From: Candidatus Fredericiella danica
Lineage (GTDB): Bacteria > Chloroflexota > Anaerolineae > Caldilineales > Caldilineaceae
DNA length: 35,280 bases
NCBI GenBank assembly: GCA_016713335.1
Contig: JADJPH010000037.1
Span: 32,501 to 67,780 of the forward strand
Direction of reading: 5' to 3'
A program made the position numbers and the translations under genes. Shown piece after piece: positions 22,240 through 30,745 of the stretch; within the stretch, counting starts at the first letter, position 1, and every line of letters starts with the position of its first letter. The notes under the pieces were generated by a model. That model saw only the letters and a list, made by a program, of their open reading frames with translations, was not told the origin of the DNA and ran no database searches.

Positions 22240-24087
22240 TCAGGTTGTTAAGACGCTCATCTGTTGCTCTGCGACGGGCGTATCTTTGCGGTCGTGTGCA
22301 GGCAAATCGGGATCGTGAAAGACCGTGCCGAGCCGGATACTGATCCGGGCGCCAACGCCAGGGCCGGCATCGATTTCAAACACACCACCAAGACGATCGG
22401 CGCGTTCACACATACTTTGCAGCCCCATGCCTGCGTGCGATGAGGCGCCTGGCGAGAAGCCACGGCCATTGTCCTGAATTGTCAGCTCGATCCAGTCTGT
22501 CCCCCCGGCAACCTGCACCCGCACCTGGCTTGCCGAGGCATGCTTGAGGGAGTTATTGAGCGCCTCCATGACAATCGGCAGTAGTTCGGCATCCCATGCC
22601 GCCGGCCAATCTTCAGGAGTTAGGACGTCGATCGTGGCGTCGATACCGGCGCGGCTTTCGACCGCTTGCAGCCGCGTCTGGATGGTTTCAACCATCCGGA
22701 TCGAGTCTTCAGGTGCAAGTCGCATTTCATAGAGCAGCAGGCGCATCTCTCTCAGGGCCTGGCGTGCGGTGAGATCCAGATTCGTCAGCGTTGCTTCCAC
22801 CTTGTCCCGTTGGTCGTGCTGCATGCGGTTACGGAGTGCGCTGACCAGGAGCGAGAGGCTGTGGAGTGATTGCGTGACCGAGTCATGCAGGTCCCGCGCC
22901 AACCGCCGGCGTTCGATCCGGACCGCCTCCAATTCATGGCTCCGGCGCAGCCGCGCGTTTTCGAGCATCAGCGCGACTTGTTCGGCAATCACGCTGAAGG
23001 AAACGATGTCCTCTACCGTCACACGGCGCGGCTCCAACCACAAGGCTTGAAGTACGCCGGACTCGAACTCACTGAACTTGACTGTGGCCGCCAGCAGGGC
23101 GCCGTAACCTGACTGGACCAGTGCTGCCGGCAAGCGCCGATCCAGGCTAAGATCAAAAGATGTGAGCGGTACGTCGGCTGCGAGCCAGCCAACTGGCAGT
23201 GTCCGCAGCGAATCCTGTTGGTCTGGCAGCAGCCCCTGCCCCGTGACGAGCACCATCGCATTGTCCGCGACTTCGTACATACAGACTGCATCGGCATGCA
23301 TCATGGTCGTGATTTTGGCGAGCGCCTGCGTGAGCACCTGGTCTGGGTCGGCCTGGTTGTCGTAGTGAAGCATGATCTCGTAGAGCGCGTTCATCTTGCG
23401 CCCTTGCGCCTCCAACTGGTCGACCAGGCTCCCTTGGAGTTGCCTGAGTTGTTCTTCTACGAGGCGCCGTGTTGCAATCTCCTCCTCCAGGCGCTGGATG
23501 GTTGCAAGGTAGTCCGCTGTACGTTGAGCGACACGCTGCTCAAGCTCACTATTCAGTGATTCTATCTCCGTCTGGGCAGCCTTACGCGCCGTGATGTCAT
23601 GTAGCACGATCAACCGGCCGTTGTTGCGACCGTGTCCATCACGGATCGGCGACATGTGCAATTCGAGATGGCGCTTTTCCCCATGGACAGACGACATTTC
23701 AACGCGTCTTTCGTGCAGATCGTTCACCAGCACCGTGCATCCCGTCCAGCCGGCGAAGATCTCGGCGCCCACCTGGCCCAGTGCAATTTCGGGTGATCTC
23801 TGCACGATGCGCTGGGCCGCCGGATTGAAGTCCACCACCCGATCATGCTCGTCCACCACCAACATGCCGTCCGCCATCGTTTCGATCATTGTCTCCCGCG
23901 CGACTGGGGCCAGGTCAAGAAGCCGGTAGCGGAAAATGCACCACGCGAAGATCACGCCGGTGACGACCAAGACCAGCGGTGTAAGTTCCAGACCTGGATC
24001 AGGGCTTAAGCCAGTGATGTAGATCACATTGACAACCCACGGCGCCAACCCGGCGATTACCAGCAGGACAGCCTGACGCCAATACAT
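22240..24087 (-). CDS. Sensor histidine kinase, PAS-GAF-HisKA_3-HATPase part
   Basis: This is the main part of a NarL-type (HisKA_3) histidine kinase. From 24087 it reads the last helices of a seven-helix sensor ('LAPWVVNVIYITGL', 'LTPLVLVVTGVIFAWCIFRY', 'RLLDLAPVAR'), a PAS domain ('MADGMLVVDEHDRVVDFNPA'), a long coiled coil ('QTEIESLNSELEQRVAQRTA'), and a GAF-like domain ('PDQVLTQALAKITTMMHADA' to 'LMLENARL'). The phospho-acceptor helix is 'RRRLARDLHDSVTQSLH'. The ATPase has 'VMEALNNSLKHA', 'DNGRGF' and 'GMGLQSMCERADRLGG'. The Met at 24087 lies inside the sensor and is not the true start; the frame upstream reads 'IRAAFRYPN', and the first sensor helices are at 24057-24473. Its partner should be the LuxR-type regulator at 21142-21785. 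Confidence 0.92.
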   Translation of the reverse strand: MYWRQAVLLVIAGLAPWVVNVIYITGLSPDPGLELTPLVLVVTGVIFAWCIFRYRLLDLAPVARETMIETMADGMLVVDEHDRVVDFNPAAQRIVQRSPEIALGQVGAEIFAGWTGCTVLVNDLHERRVEMSSVHGEKRHLELHMSPIRDGHGRNNGRLIVLHDITARKAAQTEIESLNSELEQRVAQRTADYLATIQRLEEEIATRRLVEEQLRQLQGSLVDQLEAQGRKMNALYEIMLHYDNQADPDQVLTQALAKITTMMHADAVCMYEVADNAMVLVTGQGLLPDQQDSLRTLPVGWLAADVPLTSFDLSLDRRLPAALVQSGYGALLAATVKFSEFESGVLQALWLEPRRVTVEDIVSFSVIAEQVALMLENARLRRSHELEAVRIERRRLARDLHDSVTQSLHSLSLLVSALRNRMQHDQRDKVEATLTNLDLTARQALREMRLLLYEMRLAPEDSIRMVETIQTRLQAVESRAGIDATIDVLTPEDWPAAWDAELLPIVMEALNNSLKHASASQVRVQVAGGTDWIELTIQDNGRGFSPGASSHAGMGLQSMCERADRLGGVFEIDAGPGVGARISIRLGTVFHDPDLPAHDRKDTPVAEQQMSVLTT

Positions 24088-24473
24088 ATTGGGGTAGCGA
24101 AAAGCGGCGCGGATGACTCAGTGGTAATGGCCAATAGGAAGGTGATGAGCGGCACAATGAATAAAAGGCCCACCCGGCGCCGGTTGAGCCAGTGATCCAG
24201 GTGATCGTACTCCATCGCCAGTAGGAAAAAGAAGACAGGGCAGGTAAGGACGCCGATGTACTGAAACTTGGCCCATAGGATCTTGCCGGAGATGCCTACC
24301 GTTGCATACTCCATGGCCGCACCGGCTGACCAGATCCCCACGGCGACCATGAGGCCAACCAGCGGCCCACCCCCCGGTGAGTCGCGCCGCTGCCACGCCA
24401 CGGCAGCGACAAAAAAGGCTACGGCAGCAGCTACCGCCGAGATGATGACATACGAGGTAAGCACGTAGGACAT
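24057..24473 (-). CDS. N-terminal membrane sensor fragment of the histidine kinase
   Basis: This 138-residue frame encodes the first four or so helices of a 7TM histidine-kinase sensor: 'VIISAVAAAVAFFVAAVAWQ', 'GLMVAVGIWSAGAAMEYATV', 'KILWAKFQYIGVLTCPVFFF', 'VGLLFIVPLITFLLAITTE'. The pattern 'LWAKFQYIGV' is diagnostic of this sensor class. After 'ITTE' the frame is off; the other frame resumes at 'IRAAFRYPNMYWRQAVLL', which in relatives lies some 50-70 residues further along. So besides a frame change near 24105-24120, a segment of the sensor (usually a 'TN..H.L.W' stretch plus a helix) seems missing. The deletion is inferred from family knowledge. It should be read together with 22240-24087 as one gene. 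Confidence 0.82.
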   Translation of the reverse strand: MSYVLTSYVIISAVAAAVAFFVAAVAWQRRDSPGGGPLVGLMVAVGIWSAGAAMEYATVGISGKILWAKFQYIGVLTCPVFFFLLAMEYDHLDHWLNRRRVGLLFIVPLITFLLAITTESSAPLFATPICIGVRLSCW

Positions 24474-24793
24474 GAGCGGTGCCTGATTCTAGCTCCCTGT
24501 TCTGGGCTGGCACGGGAGTTCCCCCATTATCGCAGAACCATTGCGCAAATACCAGACTACAAATGTCTTCACTTTTGGCGAACCTTAACAACAATGGCGC
24601 CACACGCAACCTGGCTGGCGTCACCTACCTGGGCAATCCCTCCGCTCCATGAAAAAAGGTGCGTCATTTGACGCAGAAGCATCAAAAAAATGTCGGTGTT
24701 TTGGCGGAATAAATGGTATGCCAATTTCATCTAGAATGCATGCGAGGATCTATACCTTGCTGGCGGTTCTCACCTCATCTAAAGGAGCCTTCC
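24474..24793. other. Intergenic region between histidine kinase and first adhesin gene, with palindrome
   Basis: No gene is seen in this divergent gap. TGCGTCATTTGACGCA (24660-24675) is a palindrome with 7-base arms and could be an operator. A-runs flank it (GAAAAAAGG and CAAAAAAATG). AAAGGAG (24779-24785) is the ribosome site of the gene at 24794. No tRNA or known riboswitch fold was recognised. Confidence 0.45.
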
Positions 24794-26353
24794 ATGAAAA
24801 TCGGACCGAACCCAACGATGCTGATTTGGCTGGCGCCGCTGCTGATCGCAACGGTGCTTTTGGTGTCTTGCTGGCTTTCCAGCCCACCCAACTGCGCCTC
24901 CTGTCTACAAGTGTTACGCCACTATCAATGGGGTGAATGTGTTTTCATCTGCGGACAGCGCTGCGGTGCAACAGGCGATCAATACGGCGCAACCGGGCGA
25001 CAAGGTCAAGGTGGCCGGCAAGTGCGTCGGGGTGCAATATCACGAGTACATGGACCAGGTGGCGTACGTCACCCAGACGTTGACGGTGGAAGGCGGCTAC
25101 ACCACGACCAATTGGCTGGTCTCCGATCCGGTCCAAAATCCCACCGTGCTGGACGCTAATTTGGAGGATCGGGTCATCTTTGCCACTGCGCCATTGACGG
25201 TGGCCAACCTGACCATTCAAAATGGCTACGCGGCCGCTCCAAGCGGTTTGTCGGAACCGATCAATGCCTTTGTGATATTCGAAAATGGCGGCGGCATTGC
25301 CACGGACCACGACGTGTGGGTGGACAACGTCGATGTCCTCACGAATACGGCGCAATATGGCGGCGGCGTGTATGCCGGTGACGAAATCTGGCTCAATCGG
25401 ACTGACCCAGTGCCAACGCACAATGTCTGGGTGCGTAACAGTCTGTTCCGCAACAACGCGGGCACGGGACCTGATGTGGATAACGACGTCCGCTATGGCG
25501 GTGGTGGTATCTATGTTGACGGCAGCCTGACCGCGATCGACGCCGATTTCATCAAAAACGGTACGATGGGCGACGGTGGTGCGCTCTCGATCCGTGGCGT
25601 CGCCACCGTCACCGGTGGTCGTTTTGACAGCAACACCACGGATAACAACACCATCGGTTCCGGCGCCGCCGTTGCGATCACCGGCACGCTGTCCATCAGT
25701 GGAGCGACGGTGATCAAGAACGTCGGTGGGCAGACCGGCGGCGCGGTCATCGCCGACGGTGACCTCACGATCATCAACAGCCTGTTCCAGGAAAATGAGA
25801 GTGCCGAACAATCCGCCGGCGCGGCGCGCACATATGGCAATGGCGTCATCCTCAACAGCCAGTTCTACAGCAACACTTCGTACACCAAATACCCGGTTTA
25901 TATCGACGGTGTGGCGACGATTGTGGGCGCCGAATTTGTCAACAATCTCGCCGAAACTGATTATGCCGGTGCACTCTATGTGAGCGGCCAGGCAAATATC
26001 GAGGGAGCCGTTTCGAGCGCAACACCGCTGCTACGGACACCGGCGCTCTTTTCGTCGACAGTGCGGCCTTTATCACGGATACAGACTTCATCAGCAATAC
26101 CGCCTCGACCAGCTATATCGGCGCCTTCAATGCCGACATGGCTAGCCTCAAAGGTTGCCTCTTTCAGGGCAATAGCGCCGGCGACGACACCGGCGCTTTC
26201 TATGCGGAGGACACCGCCACGGTGGTGGATACGGACTTTGTCGGCAACACGTCTGCCGGCGAAGCGGGCGCGGTGTATGTCGACAATGGGCTGGACGCCA
26301 TCAACGCGCTTTCATCGGCAACATCAGCAACGGTGACGACAGTTATGGCATGA
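24794..26353 (+). CDS. Large secreted beta-helix (polymorphic-outer-membrane-like) protein, N-terminal part, frameshifted
   Basis: The gene starts at 24794 after AAAGGAG. It encodes a signal peptide ('LIWLAPLLIATVLL', then in other frames 'VLLAFQPTQ' and 'CYATINGVNVF'). The parallel beta-helix begins with 'SSADSAAVQQAINTAQPGDK' (24948 on). Repeats have the form 'GG.Y..G....TN..F..N', for example 'AVTG'-like 'VATVTGGRFDSNTTDN'. Frame breaks are inferred near 24861 (GGG to GG), 24895, 26005 (after 'GQANIEG'; the next frame reads 'SRFERNTAATDTGALFVDSA'), 26308 and 26354. Between 26010 and 26300 the correct frame is 'AFITDTDFISNTASTSYIGA' and onward. The protein continues in 26354-28744. The closest relative in the window is the gene at 29241, which shares signal-peptide and 'AVQQA' patterns. 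A surface-exposed adhesive or structural role is likely. Confidence 0.8.
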
Positions 26354-28744
26354 GGCGGGCGCGCTTATATCAACGACGGACCCGTCTCGATCCTCGACAG
26401 CCTTTTTGAAGGCAATCAGGCGAATGGTGGTTACTCTGCGGGCGCCTTCTACGCCTACGATGTCCAGGCCAACATTACGACCGAGCCGCAGATCACGACC
26501 GGCAGGGCGCGTGATGCAATGACCACGCAGGCAAGCTCCTCCAACATCCTCCTCGTTGATGGCAGCACCTTTCACGGGAATCAGGCGTACGAGGGCGGCG
26601 CCGTCCGCAGCCGCGACTTCCTGAGCCTGAGCAACAGCACCTTCAACGGCAATGGTGCGACCGATGCCGCGGGCGGGAGCGCGCTGCGTCTGGCGGGAAC
26701 GGCACTCATTACGAACGTCACGGTGGTTGGCAACAGTGCACCGGGCAACGGCGCAGTGCGCATCTCTAGCGCCAGCGGCACCTATGTCTTCAAGAATGTC
26801 GTCGTCGCAAGTAACAGCGGCGGTGATTGCAGTTCGGCCGGCGGCATCTTGTCAGGCGGCTTCAACATCGAAACCGACAGCTCCTGCGGCACGGCCTTCA
26901 CCGATGTCGCCAACGCAGTGGTCGGCGTATTGGGTGACTACGGTGGTCCCACGTGGACGATGCCCCTGTTGCCGGGCAGCCCGGCGCTCAATGCCGGTGA
27001 CCAGTTCTCCTGCATGGCAAAGGACCAACGCGGAGTGACGCGGCCGCAAGGCGTCAATTGCGACATAGGCGCCTTTGAATCGCATGGCTTCATCATTGCG
27101 ATGGACGGCGGCGACAACCAATCCACTGCGATCAACACGTACTTTGCTCAGCCGCTGGTGGCATCCGTCACAGGCAGTACCTGGGAGGGCAAGCAAGAGC
27201 CGGTCAATGGCGGCATCGTTGACTTTGCGGCGCCAATCTCGACTACTGCCAGCATCAGCGAAGGGCCCGAAGTCACCGTGACGATTGACAGCGGGTTGGC
27301 CACTTTGTGGGCAGTAGCCAACAGTCTGAGGGGCAGCTATCAGGTAACGGGCACCGCCGGCGGTGCAACGGGTTCGGCGATCTTCCACCTGGAAAACACG
27401 CTCTTCCCGTCCGAAGTACGGGTTTCCAGCAGCGCAAACCCGGTCGTTGACAAACAGCAACCGTTCAGCCTCACGGTTGAGGTCATGATGCAGTCGCCAC
27501 CCCCGTCCTTGTCGATCGCCGGTTTGGCAGTGCCGACCGGAACCGTCCACATCGTTGACACGACCGGTGCAATCTCCTTGACCGGTGAACTGATCGAACC
27601 CTTCAGGGTTTCGCAGATCTGTCTGGCCGACGCCGTGCAAACTGGGGGCTGCGGTCTGTCCGCCAGCTACGTTGTCTTTGAAGCACCTGTACTGCCGGCC
27701 GGAACCTATACCCTGACCGCCACCTATGACGGCAACTACCGGTATGATCCCAGCACTTCGGCGCCGTTCTATCAGGTGGTGCTCCAATCGCCGGTGGCGG
27801 TGAACGATGCGGCGGGTGCGCTGCAAAACACGCCGGTGACGATCCCTGTGCTTGCCAATGACATCGCCCCGACCGGCGACGCGCCTGTCGTCATTGCCAA
27901 CGGGCTCATCGTCAGCGCGGTCGGGAGCGCAACGCATGGCGTGGCCGTCATCGACCCCGGCGCCCAGACCGTGACCTACACGCCGGCGCCCGGCTTTAGC
28001 GGGTTGGACACCTTCACCTACACGGCCAGGGCGAGCAACACCGGAACCGATGATGCGCTAGTGGCCGTCGTGGTGGCGCCACTGAGCGAGGCGGATGTGC
28101 CGGAACAGGTTTCGGTGACCAATCCGGAAGTCGCCGCCGCCCACTTCTTCACGAGTGCGGTGGCCGGCGTGCGCGTGGACCTCCCGGCGGGCTTCTTCAC
28201 AGGCACGTTGGGGGAGAAGGATGTGCTCTTCTTGAGCTACACCCCGATCTTCACGCCGACGGCGAACACGGGCGTGCTGCCGGGCCAGCTCAAGTTCGGT
28301 CACTTCGAGTTTGACCTGACCATGCATCTGAACGACCAGGTGCTCGTCGGGTATCAGTTCCCAACGCCGTACACGTTGACCATCACCTACGATGGAGGGA
28401 TCATGTCGAACCTGAATGAGGAGACGCTCGTCCTCTACATCTGGGATGGCGCCGCCTGGGTAGGCACGGGCATTAACCTCGTCACCCACGACACGACCAA
28501 CCATGTGTTGGTGGTCACGGTGGATACGACTGGGCAGTTCGCCTTCTTTGCCGAGTCACCGACGGATATCGACCCGGAGCCGGAGCCGGATTGGGCGAAC
28601 CACCTCTTCATGCCGGGGCTGTATGATCAGGATCAGCCGGCGGGCGAGGCGGCGGCGCCGGTGGAGCAGGTGCAGCCCATCGAACCGGTGCTGTCACCGT
28701 TTGAGATGGTGACGCAGATCTTCCTACCGGCAATGAACCGGTAG
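26354..28744 (+). CDS. Beta-helix surface protein, C-terminal part: choice-of-anchor Q, Ig-like and cadherin-like domains, terminal tail
   Basis: This frame is open from 26354 and clean to its stop. It continues the protein begun at 24794; the ATG at 26519 lies inside a repeat and is unlikely to be a true start. It encodes the last beta-helix turns, then the 'choice-of-anchor Q' segment ('GDYGGPTWTMPLLPGSPALN' to 'RGVTRPQGVNCDIGAFES'), two Ig-like domains ('ITVSVTGSTW'-like 'LVASVTGSTWEGKQEPVNGG' and 'PFSLTVEVMMQSP' to 'GTYTLTATYDGNY'), and a cadherin/VCBS-type domain ('AVNDAAGALQNTPVTIPVLA' to 'GFSGLDTFTYTARA'). A further beta domain follows ('TPYTLTITYDGGIMSNLNEE'). The end has 'NHLFMPGLYD' and finally 'QIFLPAMNR', resembling the short hydrophobic 'YLP...R' tails common on secreted Chloroflexota proteins. 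It is probably cell-surface or extracellular. Confidence 0.85.
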   Translation, partial: GGRAYINDGPVSILDSLFEGNQANGGYSAGAFYAYDVQANITTEPQITTGRARDAMTTQASSSNILLVDGSTFHGNQAYEGGAVRSRDFLSLSNSTFNGNGATDAAGGSALRLAGTALITNVTVVGNSAPGNGAVRISSASGTYVFKNVVVASNSGGDCSSAGGILSGGFNIETDSSCGTAFTDVANAVVGVLGDYGGPTWTMPLLPGSPALNAGDQFSCMAKDQRGVTRPQGVNCDIGAFESHGFIIAMDGGDNQSTAINTYFAQPLVASVTGSTWEGKQEPVNGGIVDFAAPISTTASISEGPEVTVTIDSGLATLWAVANSLRGSYQVTGTAGGATGSAIFHLENTLFPSEVRVSSSANPVVDKQQPFSLTVEVMMQSPPPSLSIAGLAVPTGTVHIVDTTGAISLTGELIEPFRVSQICLADAVQTGGCGLSASYVVFEAPVLPAGTYTLTATYDGNYRYDPSTSAPFYQVVLQSPVAVNDAAGALQNTPVTIPVLANDIAPTGDAPVVIANGLIVSAVGSATHGVAVIDPGAQTVTYTPAPGFSGLDTFTYTARASNTGTDDALVAVVVAPLSEADVPEQVSVTNPEVAAAHFFTSAVAGVRVDLPAGFFTGTLGEKDVLFLSYTPIFTPTANTGVLPGQLKFGHFEFDLTMHLNDQVLVGYQFPTPYTLTITYDGGIMSNLNEETLVLYIWDGAAWVGTGINLVTHDTTNHVLVVTVDTTGQFAFFAESPTDIDPEPEPDWANHLFMPGLYDQDQPAGEAAAPVEQVQPIEPVLSPFEMVTQIFLPAMNR

Positions 28745-28954
28745 GGCACTACAACGGATTTAAGACCGGAACGGATTTGGTGGTCCTGTAGGTGAGGTTG
28801 TGCGCGCCGAGATGGGCGTTGGTTACCTGGGTGAACGGCGGCCACATCCGTTCGGTCCGAATCGCTGCGGGGGGGAAAGGAGGAGAGACGCAAGTCGCGG
28901 GGACTGGGCGAAGCCGCAACGGGAGAGGTACAGGCGGGGGGGCCCCGGCCCAGG

Positions 28955-29003
28955 TCTCCTTTGTCTCCCTGTCTCCTTGTCTCCCTGTCTCCTTGTCTCT
29001 TTG
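28955..29003. repeat. TCTCC(C/T)TG octamer microsatellite
   Basis: Six tandem units, TCTCCTTTG then TCTCCCTG, TCTCCTTG, TCTCCCTG, TCTCCTTG and TCTCTTTG, alternate C and T at the sixth base. The strand asymmetry (pure C/T plus one G per unit) could form a triplex or slip during replication. Confidence 0.85.
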
Positions 29004-29145
29004 TCTTCCCCCCACCCTTCCATCATTTGTCCCTCCCTCCCTCGGCGCATTGTCTTACAAACGGCTAATCGTTCCGCTTGAATCTTTTAGTCGTTGTGTA
29101 GCCCCCGCGTCGGTTGAAATTGGCATAAGATCACGGCACTTATTG

Positions 29146-29179
29146 AGCGTGCTAGCTGGGCGTTCCCAGTTAGCACGCT
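29146..29179. other. Strong 15-base-pair hairpin upstream of the second adhesin
   Basis: AGCGTGCTAGCTGGG (29146-29160) pairs with CCCAGTTAGCACGCT (29165-29179) with one G-T pair around a CGTT loop. It lies 62 bases before the ATG at 29241. No T-tract follows on either strand, so it may be a 5' leader element rather than a terminator. Confidence 0.65.
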
Positions 29180-29240
29180 GTGTTACGCCTGTTGAAGCGG
29201 CGCAGGCAACCGGTCAGGCATGTGACAAAGGGAGTTTCCC

Positions 29241-30745
29241 ATGAATACACATAATCACCGCAACCGTTCGATCTGGCTGGCGCCTGTCGTCGTGGCGACG
29301 GTGCTCTTCGGTACACTCCTGCTTGTCCTGCCCGTCCAACCGGCGCAGGCGGGATCGAGCTATCCGTGCGCCGCGACGCCAAACGACGGCGTCACGGTCT
29401 ATACCTCGAACGACGCCAGCGCGGTCCAGCAGGCGGCGAGCGCAGTGGGCGATGGCGGCGTCGTCAAAGTTGCGGGCTATTGCTCCGGCGTGCAGGTAAG
29501 TTATGGAACAACGCAGACCGTCTTGCTCACCAAGACGATGACCCTGCAGGGCGGCTACACCAACACCCAGTGGACGATCGCCTATCCGCTCACCCAACCC
29601 ACCTTCCTCGATGCACTTGGCGGCGGGCGTACGCTCATCGACCTGACCATCCAGAACGGCAACCTCATCACCAACAGCGGCGCCGGCATCTATGCCATGG
29701 GCCAACTGACCCTGACGAACGTCGATATTCTGAGCAATACCATCACGGCTATCACAAACTCAGATGGCGGCGGCGGGTGCGGGTAAGAGAGGGAGTTGTG
29801 GGTCACGGGCGGCCGTTTTGAATACAACAGGGCGCTGGCAGCGGCGAAGGGCGCGATCTTCAGCAACGGCCTTGCAGCGCCCCATCCGATCGCCGTGATC
29901 ACGGGTACGGTTTTCATCACCAATAGCAGCAACAACGGTGGCGCGATCTCCATCGCCAACAATACGTGGCTGACCAATACCCAATTTCTGAGCAATACTG
30001 CGTTCGGCGTCGGCGGCAGCGCCAATGGCGGCGGCGGCGCGTATATCAGCGGCAAAACGACGGTCTCCGGTGGTCGCTTTGAAGGCAACTATTCCGGCAA
30101 GCGCGGGGGTGCGCTCTACAACAATGGCGACGTGGAAGCAAACAATGTCGACTTCATCGGTAACGCTGCGGTGACATATGCCGGCGCCGTCAATGTCACG
30201 GGGAATGCGACGATGATGGATGTTACTGCCACGCACAATCGCGCGCTGGCGGTGAAGGCGGCGCAATACGGATTGTAGGTAGTCTCAACTTGTCGGATAG
30301 CCACTTTGAAGACAATTATGCAAGCAGGGCGGTGGCGGCCTCCGCGTCGGCGGAGCAGCGGCGGTGACCAATACCCAAGTCATCAGCAATACTTGCGGAC
30401 CGACGGCGGTGGGCTGTATGGCGCATGGAGATGGCCATCTCCAATACCCAATTTGTTAGCAATACGGCTGGCTATGGCGGTGGGCTGTACAGCAATAATG
30501 GGGTCGTGACAATTGACGAAGCCAAGTTCTACAGCAACACAGCCATTCTCAACTACGGCGGCGGCCTCTATGCTGCTGGGACGGGGGCTATATCTCCGGC
30601 GCCGAGTTTTTCAGCAACACCGCTGCTGCTGCCGGCGGTGGGGCTTATATCAACTATGCGGTCCGCATCACGGGCACCCAGTTTATCAGCAACGCATCCG
30701 GTTCGAATGGCGGCGGGCTGATTGGAGGTATCAATGGGGCGGTGA
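29241..30745 (+). CDS. Second large secreted beta-helix protein, N-terminal part, heavily frameshifted
   Basis: The gene starts at 29241 after AAAGGGAG. It encodes a signal peptide ('SIWLAPVVVATVLFGTLLLV' to 'QPAQA'), then 'CAATPNDGVTVYTSNDASAV', 'KVAGYCSGVQV' and beta-helix turns, clearly paralogous to the gene at 24794. An in-frame TAA occurs at 29784 after 'SDGGGG', and the same frame resumes at once with 'ELWVTGGRFEYNRALA' to 30278. After that the protein hops: 'GEGGAIRIVGSLNLSDSHFE' (to about 30335), 'GGLRVGGAAAVTNTQVISNT' (to about 30395), 'MAISNTQFVSNTAGYGGGLY' (from 30431) and 'NSAMGYGGGAQAASGV' (to about 30825). Each hop needs one or two lost or gained bases, mostly in G/C runs. It continues in the long frame from 30746. 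Secreted beta-helix identity is firm; whether it is intact in the cell cannot be told. Confidence 0.78.

Larger units (their letters stand above)
28745..29240. other. Intergenic region between the two adhesin genes
   Basis: No gene is supported here. It holds a G-rich stretch (28868-28950), an octamer microsatellite (28955-29003), a C/T-rich stretch, and a strong hairpin (29146-29179) before the second gene. Short open frames are produced by the low-complexity sequence. Confidence 0.6.

Noticed and set aside
24540..24790. Riboswitch in the leader of the first adhesin gene (c-di-GMP type was considered)
   Set aside because: The conserved core bases of known classes could not be found; only a simple palindrome and the ribosome site are present.
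24945..25811. Minus-strand open frame of ~290 codons
   Set aside because: Antisense to the first adhesin's beta-helix; only repeated 'VVIRG/DRR' composition.
26852..27937. Minus-strand open frame of ~360 codons
   Set aside because: Antisense shadow of the well-supported adhesin frame; composition rich in Arg/Gly/His without motifs.
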